A DNA stretch of 64,000 nt from Candidatus Hydrogenedentota bacterium (lineage in GTDB: Bacteria > Hydrogenedentota > Hydrogenedentia > Hydrogenedentales > CAITNO01). Position 1 is the first letter of the stretch, and each line of letters opens with the position of its first letter. Where the stretch lies: NCBI GenBank assembly GCA_903893795.1, contig CAITNO010000101.1, forward strand, positions 1 through 64,000, read 5' to 3'. This document shows positions 54,728-64,000 of this stretch, piece by piece. The notes under the pieces are model-generated. The model did no database searches. It was given only the letters and a program-made list of their open reading frames with translations, and was not told the DNA's origin. The translations under genes were made by a program, and so were the position numbers.

Positions 54728-57025
54728 TTATGCCGCCGCGGAATCAAGGGGCGCCGCCGTGCGCCGCCGCCAAAAGGCCCGCGCTCCGGCGACCGCCAGC
54801 ATCAGCCAGGCCGCCGCCGCCACACGGCATCCCAGAATGAAGTCCCAAGGCCGGTACCACACCCGGATGTCATGCCCGCCGGGACCCACGCACAGGCCGA
54901 CAAAGTCATAGTTGACCCGGCGCAGTTCCAGGGGCTGGCCGTGGTCCGTGGCCAGGAAATCGGGATGCCATGCCTGGGAGAGGAGGACCACGCCGCCCTT
55001 TTCGCTCTTGAACTGGATGGTTATTTCGCTGGGAGACTGCCGCTCGAAGGATAGCGGGTGGAAAGGCTCCCCGCCCTTAAAGGGACGGTCCTCCACGAGA
55101 CAACCCGCCTTTGGGTCCATGGCGCACACCGCATCGAGCAGGGAAAGGCCCGGCGCGGGCAGGGCGGCGCCGGGGACGATGCACACGCGGGGCAGCGCCG
55201 AGTCGCGCCGGTATATTCTTGCCCGCTGCGCCCCCTCCCCGCCGACAAATTCCGCCGGCTGGGCCCGGACCAATCCCCGGTCCGAGGGCCCCGCAACGAG
55301 ATAGGCCACGTTCATAAGGTCAAGAATGACGGGATGCAGAATATCCTGTGAGGAGTGCTCCCGGAGCAGGGTCGAGGTGGACCCGTCCGACCTCCAGATG
55401 GCCCTGTAGAGGTCCAGGTAGCGGCCATAGATGCCGGGGTGGTATCCGCCGGCAATTTCAAGACCCAGCCTCGCCGCGGTGGTCTGGCTCACGATGCTCT
55501 TCGGCGCCAGTACCCGGAACTCCTCGCTTCGGCGTTGCTCCGCAAGGAATTTCATAGGCGGCGTGTTCTGGAAAAGGTCCTGCGTCCTGGCGACCACCAT
55601 GTGGTCCTGCCAGACAACAAAGAGGTCACCGCAGACCAGCAGCAGGATGGCCGCCTTCCACAGGGCGTCCGGCAAGCGCCTAGCCGTCCAGACCAGGGCC
55701 AGCACCGTGAACAGGGTCAACTGCACGAGGGGAAGCCAGGCATGAGGAATGGTCTTCTGCTCGCTCCGCCACAGCAGGAGCGCCCCAGCGCCTGCCGCCA
55801 GCAGCAACAGGCCTGAGATGACCGGGAGCGGCCACCTCCTTTTCATTGCGCCCCCCTCGGACAGCATCAACCCGGAAAGGAGGGCACCCGAGAAGGCGGT
55901 GTAGAAGAACACCCTTCCGGGACAGCGAAACATCTCGACACCGGGAATTAGCTGCGCGGCCAGCCAGAACACAGGGCCGTTTTTCCCAAGGGCCAGCAGG
56001 AAGCTGAACGCGGTGAGCAGGGCCGAGATGATGATGATGGAACGGTTCTTTCGGGAAGACAGCGATGCAGACAGAAGCAGGACCAGGGGAATCGTGCCCA
56101 GGTAGAGCGTTCTCTCCCAGAAGGCCCTGCCGCTGGGCCCCAGTGTGAGCGGGGGAACCCCGTGGAAAGGCCACAGCAGGTGGAGCAGGTCGTCATACTG
56201 CGGGCTGAACGAGGTCGCAAACTGGTAGTCCGTTCCCCGCGCCCGGGCGGCCAGCAGCAGGGTCTGGCGCACGATGGGGAACCACCAGGGGGCGGCGAAC
56301 ACAAGAAAGGCCAGCAGGCCCGCCGCGAAAAAGAGCGCGGACCGGAGGGTGGCGGCTTTTCCCTTGGAACGCATTCCGGCAACCAGGCACAACGCCGCAT
56401 AGGCGCCGACAAAAAGAAAATGCCAGTACATGATTTGAACACTGCCGCAGGTGCACACCAGGGCAAGGGTCGCCCCCAACAGGCAGGCCCGGAGGAAAGA
56501 CGGCTTTTCGAGCACCCTATCGGCGGCCAGGACGGCCCAGGGAAGGCAGAGCATGGTGCCCAGCACTTCCAAATGCCCGGCAAAGAGATGCCCGGCCGTC
56601 TTGCCGCTCAAGGCGAAGACCATCGCGGCCAGCATGGCCCCGTGCAGGTCACAGCCCTTCCTTTTCGCAAAAAGGAACATGCCCCAAGTGCCGAGGGTGG
56701 CGTAGAGCCACAGAATGAGGCCAAAGAAAACCGGGGAAGGCGTCACCCAAAAGAGCCATTGCGGGAAATTCAATACGGCCGGGAGTGAGTCTCCGACGAT
56801 GGACTTGCCGCAGTATATGGTCGGGTCCCAAAGGGGAAAGCGTCCCCAATCGGCGAAACTGTGCCATTGAACGAATTTGTACTCGCTGTGGGCGTCGGGG
56901 ATGTCGAGGGTCCAAAGGGTCTGGTCGGGATGCAGGAGAACACGGTGAAAAAACAGGCTTGTGACAAGGGCAAGCAGGAGAAGGCAGAGAACCGTATTTC
57001 GAGAGGAACGCGAGGGACTTACCAC
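54728..57025 (-). CDS. YfhO-like polytopic membrane protein, tandem copy 1
   Basis: About 765 residues, with around 12 membrane helices followed by a C-terminal soluble part. It shares YfhO/GT-C features: an early loop HSEYKFVQWHSFADWGRF, then DPTIYCGKSIVGDSLPAVLN. VVLLSQAWHPDFLATDHG and RRVNYDFVGLCVGPG lie near the end. YfhO-type proteins are implicated in sugar transfer onto cell-envelope polymers. GTG 57025 is favoured because GGAGG stands eight bases upstream; GTG 57043 is possible. It is a paralogue of the next two genes. Confidence 0.85.
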   Translation of the reverse strand: MVSPSRSSRNTVLCLLLLALVTSLFFHRVLLHPDQTLWTLDIPDAHSEYKFVQWHSFADWGRFPLWDPTIYCGKSIVGDSLPAVLNFPQWLFWVTPSPVFFGLILWLYATLGTWGMFLFAKRKGCDLHGAMLAAMVFALSGKTAGHLFAGHLEVLGTMLCLPWAVLAADRVLEKPSFLRACLLGATLALVCTCGSVQIMYWHFLFVGAYAALCLVAGMRSKGKAATLRSALFFAAGLLAFLVFAAPWWFPIVRQTLLLAARARGTDYQFATSFSPQYDDLLHLLWPFHGVPPLTLGPSGRAFWERTLYLGTIPLVLLLSASLSSRKNRSIIIISALLTAFSFLLALGKNGPVFWLAAQLIPGVEMFRCPGRVFFYTAFSGALLSGLMLSEGGAMKRRWPLPVISGLLLLAAGAGALLLWRSEQKTIPHAWLPLVQLTLFTVLALVWTARRLPDALWKAAILLLVCGDLFVVWQDHMVVARTQDLFQNTPPMKFLAEQRRSEEFRVLAPKSIVSQTTAARLGLEIAGGYHPGIYGRYLDLYRAIWRSDGSTSTLLREHSSQDILHPVILDLMNVAYLVAGPSDRGLVRAQPAEFVGGEGAQRARIYRRDSALPRVCIVPGAALPAPGLSLLDAVCAMDPKAGCLVEDRPFKGGEPFHPLSFERQSPSEITIQFKSEKGGVVLLSQAWHPDFLATDHGQPLELRRVNYDFVGLCVGPGGHDIRVWYRPWDFILGCRVAAAAWLMLAVAGARAFWRRRTAAPLDSAAA

Positions 57026-57145
57026 GAAATGTGCCTCCGACACAGTGCGCTGCTTGGTGACTTGTTCAGGCTTGGGCTACCGCCGGTAGACTGCATGGCC
57101 TGGGCGGTTGCCGCGGGGAAAGTATCGTTTTACGGCGCTACCAAG

Positions 57146-59542
57146 TCAAATGACTTCCGCTGTGGGAGTGGCCAGATTCCGTCTTTTCCAAACCGTCCAT
57201 ATCCCCGCAAGGGCAAGCAAGCCCCAGGCGAGCGCAGCAACACAACATCCCAGATAGAAGTCCCAAGGCATGTACCACACCCGGATCTCATGCTCACCGG
57301 GACCAACGCAGACGCCGACAAAGTCGTAGTTGACCCGGCGCACCTCCACCGACTTGCCGTGGTCCGTGGCCCGCCAGTCGGGGTGCCATGCTTGAGAGAG
57401 GAGCACCACGCCGCCTTTCTCGCTCTTGAAACGCAGGGTGACGTCGCTGGGCGATTTTCGTTCAAGCGGCAGGGGTCGGTAGGGGTCACCGCCCTGGAAA
57501 GGGCGGTCCTCCACGAGACACCCCGCCTTGGGATTGATGGCGCAGAGCGCATCGAGCAGGGGCGTCCCCGGTGCGGGCGTGTCCGCGCGCGGAACAATGC
57601 ACGCCCGCGGAAGCGCCGACTCGCGCCGGAAAATGGTGATACTGTCCTCGGCATGCCTGACGGTCGGCTTCTTCGCGTCCTGCGTGCGTTCGGCCGGTTC
57701 GGGCACCATGTATTCCACATTCATGAGGTCAAGAATGACAGGATGGGCAATGTCAGCCAGGGTGTGCTCCTGAAGGGCTGTGCTCTCCGAAATATCCGAC
57801 TTCCAGATGGCCTTATAGAGGTCCAAATAGCGGCCGTAGATGCCGGGGTGATAGCCGGACACAAGCTCCAGTCCGTATTTCGCCGCCTGTGTTTGGTTGA
57901 GGGTGTCTCTCGGCACCAGAACCCTGAACTCCCCGCCTTTTCGCTGCTGTGCAAGATAGGTCGTGACCGGTCCTGCCGAGAGAATCCTCTCGGTCTTTGC
58001 AGTCACGATATGATCCTGCCAAATGACGTGCAAATCGCAGCAGACGAGCAGCAGTATTGCGGCTTTCCAGACCCTCTCCGGCAGCATACCGCCTGTCCAC
58101 AGGCCCACGACCGGCACGAATAGAGCCAGGATAATGGCGGGAAGCCACGGGAGTGCGAGCGTCGCACCCTCGACCCTCGGCAACAGCATTGCGCCCGCGC
58201 TCACCGCCGTCAGCAATGCGGCCGAAAGAACAAGCAGCATCCATTTTCTCGCAGCAGCCCCACCTTCGGAGACAAAGAGCCCAACCAGCAGCGCCGCCGC
58301 AAAACCGGTGTAGAAGAACATCCTGCCGGGACAGCGAAACATGCCAAAGCCGGGGATGATGCGCGTGGCCAGCCAAAAGAGCGGGCCATGATTTCCCAAG
58401 CCCACGGCAAAGGTGACGCCCGCGAGAATGACCATCGTCAGAACGACAGTCCGATGCTTTCTCGACCATAAACACGCGGGAACCAACAGGGCCAACGGGA
58501 CTAGGCCAAGATAGAGTGTCTTTTCCCAGAAGCAGTAGGCCAGTTGGTCCATGCCTTTGCCAAAATCGGGCGACACCGGCGGCAGGGTGCCGTGGAAAGG
58601 CCAGAGGAGGTGAAGCAAGTCGCCATAGGCCGGGCTGAATTCGGAGGCAAAGGCATAGTTCGTCCCCTGGGCGCGGGCAGCCAGGAGCACGGTCTGGCGG
58701 ACAATGGGAAACCACCAGGGGGCCGCGAAGGCCAGAAAGGAACCCATCCCGGCCGCAAAGGCAAGTGCGGGCCGGACGGTGTCACGCCACCCGCCCCGAC
58801 GGGCGCGGTCCAGCAACCACAGCAGGGCATAGGCACCCACAAACAGGAAATGCCAGTAGATGATCTGGATGCACCCGCAGGTAGCCGAGAACGCCAAGGC
58901 GACACCCAGCAGACAGGCCCGGAGGAAAGAGGGTTTCTCCAAAACGCCGTCGGCCGCCAGCATGATCCATGGTAGGCAGAGCATGGTGGAAAGCAATTCC
59001 AGATGCCCCGCAAAGATATGGCCGGCCGTCTTCCCACCCAACGCAAAAATCACAGCGGCAAGCAGGGCGCCATAGGGGTCACACCCCTTCCTTCGTGCAA
59101 ACAGAAACATGCCCCAGGCGCCCGCCGTGGCGTAAAACCACAGCATGCAGCCAAACAGGGCCGGAGCGGGCAGCACCCAAAAGATCCATTGGGGCGGGTT
59201 TAAGAGCGCCGGAAGCGAGTCGCCAACAATGGACTTGCCGCACAATATGGTGGGGTCCCACAGCGGAAAGCGCCCCCAGTCCGAAAAGCTGTGCCACTGC
59301 ACGAGCCGGTATTCGCTGTGCATAAGGACAATGTCCCCCGCAACCAGCATCTTGTCGGGATGAAGCAGCACCTGATAAAAAAATGCAGCCGAGACCAGGG
59401 CCAGAAGGAGAAGGCAAAGAACGGTGCCCCATCCCGACCCACGGGAACCCGTTTCAATCCCAATGTTCTCCGCACCAGCGGCGGCCACACCCACCCGGCC
59501 CTTCTCTGATGCGCTGAAAGCACAACGCCTCTTCATGTCCAT
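57146..59542 (-). CDS. YfhO-like polytopic membrane protein, tandem copy 2
   Basis: 798 residues. It has the same layout as copy 1: HSEYRLVQWHSFSDWGRF, DPTILCGKSIVGDSLPALLN, the helix series, then GGVVLLSQAWHPDWRATDHG and RRVNYDFVGVCVGPGEHEI. The N-terminal 30 residues (MDMKRRCAFSASEKG) are unrelated to the other copies. ATG 59542 (or 59536) is the start; AGGGC lies upstream. It is probably a GT-C-like membrane enzyme. Each copy has its own spacing of about 100-180 bases, so they may be separately expressed. Confidence 0.85.
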   Translation of the reverse strand: MDMKRRCAFSASEKGRVGVAAAGAENIGIETGSRGSGWGTVLCLLLLALVSAAFFYQVLLHPDKMLVAGDIVLMHSEYRLVQWHSFSDWGRFPLWDPTILCGKSIVGDSLPALLNPPQWIFWVLPAPALFGCMLWFYATAGAWGMFLFARRKGCDPYGALLAAVIFALGGKTAGHIFAGHLELLSTMLCLPWIMLAADGVLEKPSFLRACLLGVALAFSATCGCIQIIYWHFLFVGAYALLWLLDRARRGGWRDTVRPALAFAAGMGSFLAFAAPWWFPIVRQTVLLAARAQGTNYAFASEFSPAYGDLLHLLWPFHGTLPPVSPDFGKGMDQLAYCFWEKTLYLGLVPLALLVPACLWSRKHRTVVLTMVILAGVTFAVGLGNHGPLFWLATRIIPGFGMFRCPGRMFFYTGFAAALLVGLFVSEGGAAARKWMLLVLSAALLTAVSAGAMLLPRVEGATLALPWLPAIILALFVPVVGLWTGGMLPERVWKAAILLLVCCDLHVIWQDHIVTAKTERILSAGPVTTYLAQQRKGGEFRVLVPRDTLNQTQAAKYGLELVSGYHPGIYGRYLDLYKAIWKSDISESTALQEHTLADIAHPVILDLMNVEYMVPEPAERTQDAKKPTVRHAEDSITIFRRESALPRACIVPRADTPAPGTPLLDALCAINPKAGCLVEDRPFQGGDPYRPLPLERKSPSDVTLRFKSEKGGVVLLSQAWHPDWRATDHGKSVEVRRVNYDFVGVCVGPGEHEIRVWYMPWDFYLGCCVAALAWGLLALAGIWTVWKRRNLATPTAEVI

Positions 59543-59721
59543 ACGATGCCCTGTTAAGAAGGCTTACAGCCTCAAGGTCCCTCTTGCACACAACCAACCA
59601 CAACTATTGCCACCGTCAGCGGACACAATGGTAATGGGTGAGAGAAAAGGACGTCAAGTGTTTGGAATGTAGGGGTGAAGCGCCCCGCAGGTCCCGGCGA
59701 AAATTCTGCGGTGACGTGCAA

Positions 59722-62121
59722 TCAAAGTGCCTGCGCGGGACGCGACCTCTTCCATGCAGCCCAGGCCCCGAGAGCGCCAAGGGTCGCCCAGCCCGCCAGT
59801 GCTATGTAACAGCCCAGATAAAAGTCCCAAGGCCAGTACCACACACGAAGCTCATGCTCGCCGGGACCGACGCAGACGCCCACAAAATCGTAGTTGACCC
59901 GGCGCACTTCCACCGGCTGCCCGTGGTCTGTGGCCCTAAAATCCGGGTGCCATGCCTGGGAGAGCAGCACCACCCCGCCCTTCTCGCTCGTAAAGCGCAC
60001 GGTCAGATCGCTGGTCGATTTGCGTTCGAAAGGCAGGGGCCTGAAAGCGTCCCCGCCCGAAAAGGACCGGTCCTCCACGAGGCACCCCGCCCTCGGGTCC
60101 ATGGCGCACACCGCATCAAGCAGCGAAACACCCGGCGGGGGCATCGCAGCCCCGGGAACAATGCACACGCGGGGCAGGGCAGAGTTGCGCCGGTAGACTT
60201 TGGCGCGGGGTTCACCCGGAATCGGAACGGCCGTCGTCCCCACCGGAGCGGGCTCGGACGGCGCCGCTATGAGATAGTTGACGTTCATGAGGTCAAGAAT
60301 CACCGGGCGGGCCACATCACTGACGAAGTGGTCTTCCAGTTTGGTGGTTATCGAGTTGTCCGCCTTCCAAATGGCTTTGTAGAGTTCGATGTAGCGGCTG
60401 TAGATGCCGGGGTGATACCCGCCAACCATTTCAAGACCGTACTTGGCCGCGGTGGCCTGGTTAACGGCCCCGCCCGATGCCAGAATCCTGAATTCCTCCT
60501 GATGATGCTTTTCCGTAAGGTGGTCGAGGACCGGCCCTGCGGGGTGGAGCGTTTCCGCCACGGCAACCACGACATGGTCCTGCCAAATGACAAATAAATC
60601 ACAGCACACAAGCACCAGCACTGCCGCCTTCCAGAAGTTGAGCGGCAACACGCCGCGCACCCAGAAGAGTGTGCCCGGCACGAAAAGCGCTAGAACAATC
60701 AAGGGAAGCGAGACGCGGGTGATGGACGCCCCCTCCATGCGCGGCAACAACAGCGCACCTGCGGCCACCACCGCGAGCAATGCCCCCGACATGGCCAGCA
60801 GGGTCCGTTTTGCCGCCTGCGGCCCCTCTCCCGACAGAAACATCCCGCACAGCAACGCCGCGAGGAATCCGGTGTACAGGAAGAATCTGCCCGGACAGCG
60901 GAACATTTGCAGACCGGGGATCACGCGTGTTGCCAGCCAGAAAAGCGGTCCGTGGTTTCCCAGCCCAAGGAGAAAGCTGACCACCAGGAGGGCAAGAATA
61001 ATCGCACCGCCGGAACGATTCTTCCGTGTCCACAGACAGGCGGACGGAAGGAGGGCCAGGGGAATGATGCCCAGATAAATCGTCCTCTCCCAAAAGCAGG
61101 CGTCGTCCACATTCAAGCCCCTGCCAAATTCGGCGGAAACCGGCGGCAGTATTCCGTGGAAAGGCCAAATGAGATGGAGCAAATCGACATACATCGGACT
61201 GTAGGAGGAGGCAAACTGGTAGTCTGTTCCCTGGGCGCGGGCAACCAGGAGCAGCGTCTGGCCGATGATGGGAATCCACCACGGCGCTGCGAATACAAGG
61301 AACGAGGCCATGCCCGCCGCAAGGGCAAAGGCCGGCCGGATCGCAGACCGCCACCCTTTACCACGAATCGCCACCGCCAGCCACAGCAGGCCATAGGCAC
61401 CCACAAACAAGAAATGCCAGTAGATGAATTGAATGCTTCCGCAGGTGGAGGTGAGGGCGAACGCGCCGCCCAGCAGTCCGGCCCGAGCCAGGGTCGGGGT
61501 CTCCAGCACATTTTCGACGGCCAGCATGATCCAAGGAAGGCACAGCATGGTGGCCAGCACTTCGAGATGCCCCGCGTACAGATGTCCGGCCACCTTCCCC
61601 CCAAGCGTGAACACCACGGCGGCCAGGACGGCTCCCCAGGGGTCGCACCCCTTCCTTCGGGCAAAAAGGAACATGCCCCATGCGCCCAGTGTGACGTAGA
61701 ACCAGAGCATGTATCCAAAGAGCACGGGGGACGGGGTTGCCCAGAAAAGCCACTGGGGGGGATTCAACACGGCGGGAAGCGAGTCCCCTACGATGGATTT
61801 TCCGCAAAAGACGGTGGGGTCCCACAGGGGAAATCGCCCCCAGTCCGACAGGCTGTGCCACTGCACGAATTTGTATTCACTGTGGGCCGTGTAGATGTCA
61901 TTCGTGCAAAGCGCCTTGTCGGGGCGAAAAAGGAGCTGGTGAAAAAAGACCACGGTGACCAGGGTCAGCAACACAAGACAGAGTAGGGTGTTGCGACGGG
62001 ATAGAAAGGAGGGTGCCGCCGTACCGCCTGGAGCCACGGCTGCCCGAAGCTTCCCGGCGCTGCCGGAAGCGCTGTTATTCTTCCTGCCCACGGCATGCCC
62101 CCCGCGCAACGGCTTCCACAC
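59722..62121 (-). CDS. YfhO-like polytopic membrane protein, tandem copy 3
   Basis: 799 residues, most like copy 2. HSEYKFVQWHSLSDWGRF, DPTVFCGKSIVGDSLPAVLN and SGEGPQAAKRTLLAMSG lie in the membrane part. GGVVLLSQAWHPDFRATDHG and RRVNYDFVGVCVGPGEHEL lie near the end. The start is GTG 62121, or GTG 62091 preceded by GGGGGGC. Diversified N-termini and inner regions suggest different substrates for the three copies. Confidence 0.85.
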   Translation of the reverse strand: MWKPLRGGHAVGRKNNSASGSAGKLRAAVAPGGTAAPSFLSRRNTLLCLVLLTLVTVVFFHQLLFRPDKALCTNDIYTAHSEYKFVQWHSLSDWGRFPLWDPTVFCGKSIVGDSLPAVLNPPQWLFWATPSPVLFGYMLWFYVTLGAWGMFLFARRKGCDPWGAVLAAVVFTLGGKVAGHLYAGHLEVLATMLCLPWIMLAVENVLETPTLARAGLLGGAFALTSTCGSIQFIYWHFLFVGAYGLLWLAVAIRGKGWRSAIRPAFALAAGMASFLVFAAPWWIPIIGQTLLLVARAQGTDYQFASSYSPMYVDLLHLIWPFHGILPPVSAEFGRGLNVDDACFWERTIYLGIIPLALLPSACLWTRKNRSGGAIILALLVVSFLLGLGNHGPLFWLATRVIPGLQMFRCPGRFFLYTGFLAALLCGMFLSGEGPQAAKRTLLAMSGALLAVVAAGALLLPRMEGASITRVSLPLIVLALFVPGTLFWVRGVLPLNFWKAAVLVLVCCDLFVIWQDHVVVAVAETLHPAGPVLDHLTEKHHQEEFRILASGGAVNQATAAKYGLEMVGGYHPGIYSRYIELYKAIWKADNSITTKLEDHFVSDVARPVILDLMNVNYLIAAPSEPAPVGTTAVPIPGEPRAKVYRRNSALPRVCIVPGAAMPPPGVSLLDAVCAMDPRAGCLVEDRSFSGGDAFRPLPFERKSTSDLTVRFTSEKGGVVLLSQAWHPDFRATDHGQPVEVRRVNYDFVGVCVGPGEHELRVWYWPWDFYLGCYIALAGWATLGALGAWAAWKRSRPAQAL

Positions 62122-62210
62122 TGGAGTCAGTTTGCCCCATCTTCCGGTGAGCCCGGCCGTCCACGGCCTCCAGCATTTGAAACACGCTCTTCAACGGCAT
62201 CCACGGCATC

Positions 62211-63614
62211 CTACATTCTCGGCCTGAGCACCTGAACAGACTGCGCGGGAATCGGCAGTGTGAACTTGCCGTTTTCGACCTTTGCCTCCACCTCCATGGC
62301 GGGATCGGAGAATTTCGTGCCGTTCAGCTTCTCCAAGCCCTCCACGCTGTACTGGAGCGGATCCGTCCACTCGTTGACAACGATGAGCCAGGTCGCGCCG
62401 TTGACCTCTTTCGGCAGCACCACCACGCCCCGGTCGACCGAGCCCCAGGTCGGAGCCAGGGTGACCTTGGGCGAAAGCGACGCATCGGGCGCGGAAAGCA
62501 CGGGCTGCAGTTCGGCCAGTTCGGCCGCGACCGACATCAGGTCTTTCCAGCACTGCGAGTCCTTTTCGATCGCCATGGTGCCCCAGTACAGGATGCCCCG
62601 GGCACCGCGCACGATGCTGTCGTAGGCCATGAACTGGGTTTCGGCGCGGGTGGGCCTGCGTTCTTCCTTCTTGCGCTCGGGCGGGGCGGTGGGCTGGATG
62701 TCGGCCCAGCCGAAGCCCTGGAGCACCATCCACACCGGCTTGCCCGGCGCGGCCTCCTGCATGCGCGCTGTGTAGGCGCCGACGGACGCCGCTGTCTGTT
62801 CCAGCAGGTCCGAATGGCCCACGTAGTCGCACTTGGGTAAGGGATAAATGTCGCAACCGACAATATCCGCAGCGGCGTTAAACATCGCCAACTGGCTGAT
62901 TTGGTTGCGCGGGGCGTGGTTCATCCAGACGGGGTGGTTCGGGTCAATCTCGCGCAGCAGCGCATAGCCTTTGACCATGCCCGCGGCGAGTTTTTCCGAA
63001 CGTTCCTGGGCCGTGGAATAGCTCCAGTCCGGGTGGGGCTGTTCCCCGCCAAGCGACAGCCAGATGGCATCGGCCACGGCCTCCGCCTCGACCGGGCGTC
63101 CCTGTGCAAAGAGTTTTGCCACCTGGGCGCGGTCTTTGTCCAGCTTCTCGGCGAGCGCTCTGTCCGTCAGCGCGGCAATCTTGTCCCGCTGCTGGACCGG
63201 CTCCGCCCCGCGCCGCCATTCGGTGGCCCCATACCAGCAGTTCCAGAGCGCCTCGTCGGGCAGTTCCCACACCATCAGCGCCGGGTGGGCGGCGCATTTG
63301 GCGACCATCTTGCGCAGGGCATCGTCGCCGCCCGTGTCAAGGTCGATGGCGCCCCCGGTGTTCACCCACGCCTTCAGTCCTTTTGCCTGAAGCCGGTCCA
63401 TTGCAGCCAGGTCGGGTCCGGTGAAAACCAGGTTGAACCCGGCCTTGGCCACCTCGTCCAGCGCGGCATCCTCCTTTGGATTCTCATAAAGACCCAGGAC
63501 GAAGGTCCGCTGACCGTCGATGACCGCCATCCGGTCCGCGGCAATCTTGAAATCTGCCGCCTGGGCAAGAAGTCCGAACGAAGCCAGGATAAGGGCCAAT
63601 GCAGGCATGCGCAT
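62211..63614 (-). CDS. Secreted glycoside-hydrolase-like protein
   Basis: A 467-residue exported protein with signal peptide MRMPALALILASFGLLAQAAD. It looks like a TIM-barrel glycosidase: YENPKEDAALDEVAKAGFN, then VWELPDEALWNCWYG where D/E residues could be the acid, and VWMVLQGFGWADIQP and RGARGILYWG later. It ends in a small beta domain. I can assign no exact GH family. ATG 63614 has GGGAG eight bases upstream; the longer frame upstream crosses repeat DNA. Confidence 0.75.
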   Translation of the reverse strand: MRMPALALILASFGLLAQAADFKIAADRMAVIDGQRTFVLGLYENPKEDAALDEVAKAGFNLVFTGPDLAAMDRLQAKGLKAWVNTGGAIDLDTGGDDALRKMVAKCAAHPALMVWELPDEALWNCWYGATEWRRGAEPVQQRDKIAALTDRALAEKLDKDRAQVAKLFAQGRPVEAEAVADAIWLSLGGEQPHPDWSYSTAQERSEKLAAGMVKGYALLREIDPNHPVWMNHAPRNQISQLAMFNAAADIVGCDIYPLPKCDYVGHSDLLEQTAASVGAYTARMQEAAPGKPVWMVLQGFGWADIQPTAPPERKKEERRPTRAETQFMAYDSIVRGARGILYWGTMAIEKDSQCWKDLMSVAAELAELQPVLSAPDASLSPKVTLAPTWGSVDRGVVVLPKEVNGATWLIVVNEWTDPLQYSVEGLEKLNGTKFSDPAMEVEAKVENGKFTLPIPAQSVQVLRPRM

Positions 63615-63734
63615 GATGTGTGCTCCCGAAGGTTGGGTAAACCCGTTTTCAGCGACACGCCATGATAATGAAAGGGACGGGGCACGGACAAACACGGACG
63701 GATAGGGACGAAGTCCAGCGCTTTGGCTCCGAAA

Positions 63735-63765
63735 TGCCGGCAGGGATGCCGGCGCTCCCAGTGAA
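63735..63765. repeat. REP-like palindromic repeat (GCCGGCAGGGATGCCGGC family)
   Basis: GCCGGCAGGGATGCCGGC followed by GCTCCCAGTG, as at 25337-25366 and 44990-45017. It lies between two genes on the minus strand. A degenerate half of the P37 repeat (GGTGCGCTCCGCTTCGC) follows at about 63771. Confidence 0.75.
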
Positions 63766-63813
63766 AGCCGGTGCGCTCCGCTTCGCTGCGGGCACCCTAC
63801 TGGGGCGACGGCA

Positions 63814-64000
63814 TTACAATTCGTATTCGGCGGCCACAAACTTGGACTTGTCCACCTCATCCATGCACCCGGCGATGAACGCCTCCTCATCCTCGGGCAT
63901 GTCGAGCAGGTCGGCCTCGATCATGGCGAGATAGGGCACTTCGCGGTCAGGAATGCGGAGCAGGCCTGCCTCATAGGCCCCGCTCAGCGAACGCACGGCG
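63814..64000 (-). CDS. C-terminal end of an unidentified protein (partial)
   Basis: An open frame enters from the window edge and ends at 63814 after at least 62 codons. The visible part is acidic (IPDREVPYLAMIEADLLDMP, EDEEAFIAGCMDEVDKSKF) and ends in AAEYEL. A GTG at 63996 could be a start, but the frame is open beyond it. No family is recognised. Confidence 0.55.
   Translation of the reverse strand, partial: AVRSLSGAYEAGLLRIPDREVPYLAMIEADLLDMPEDEEAFIAGCMDEVDKSKFVAAEYEL

Overview
The window is a GC-rich stretch from a Gram-negative bacterium: it carries an RND efflux pump, several lipoproteins, and a MurE with the meso-diaminopimelate signature DNPR. DUF1080, DUF1573, PhoPQ-related, ceramidase-like and YfhO-like genes, together with unusual insertions in MraY and FtsW, suggest the Planctomycetes/PVC neighbourhood or an uncultured relative such as Hydrogenedentota. 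That placement is an inference and cannot be proved from this sequence.

Bases 1-9950 form a potassium-uptake locus read leftwards. An NtrC-type regulator precedes a histidine kinase, a 27-residue membrane peptide and a KimA-like K+ importer. Further left are an 88-codon ORF, a second 27-residue membrane peptide, kdpF, kdpA and kdpB, which runs off the edge. Near-perfect sigma-54 promoters lie before the kinase and before the kdp group. Each is preceded by two copies of a CTTGC-N5-GCAAG palindrome whose starts are 31 bp apart. The picture is a sigma-54 regulon joining two K+ importers, each introduced by the same micropeptide, instead of the usual KdpDE control.

Bases 10000-24770 are accessory. 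They hold a TetR/MFP/RND efflux operon, a short-chain dehydrogenase, a secreted lipoprotein esterase, a triple-rubredoxin/FAD oxidoreductase, an NMT1-PAS membrane sensor and a CHASE4/GAF/PAS hybrid histidine kinase. A tRNA with CAT anticodon, complete with promoter and terminator, follows.

Bases 25378-38661 are a leftward division and cell wall (dcw) cluster: mraZ, a STAS-domain gene, rsmH, ftsL, ftsI, murE, murF, mraY, murD, ftsW and murG. Junctions are tight or overlapping. The promoter is overlapped by MraZ-type GTGGK repeats. The STAS gene and the large inserts in MraY and FtsW are unusual.

Bases 38900-64000 hold a PhoPQ-related lipoprotein, a DUF1573 lipoprotein, a DUF1080 protein, a ceramidase-like enzyme, rplM-rpsI, three glycosyltransferases, an 836-residue membrane protein with a pseudopilin-like tail, a fibronectin type III protein, a UroD-like protein, three tandem YfhO-like membrane proteins, a secreted glycoside-hydrolase-like protein and a truncated terminal CDS. 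Three families of dispersed structured repeats occur across the window, along with a decayed fragment of the UroD-like gene.
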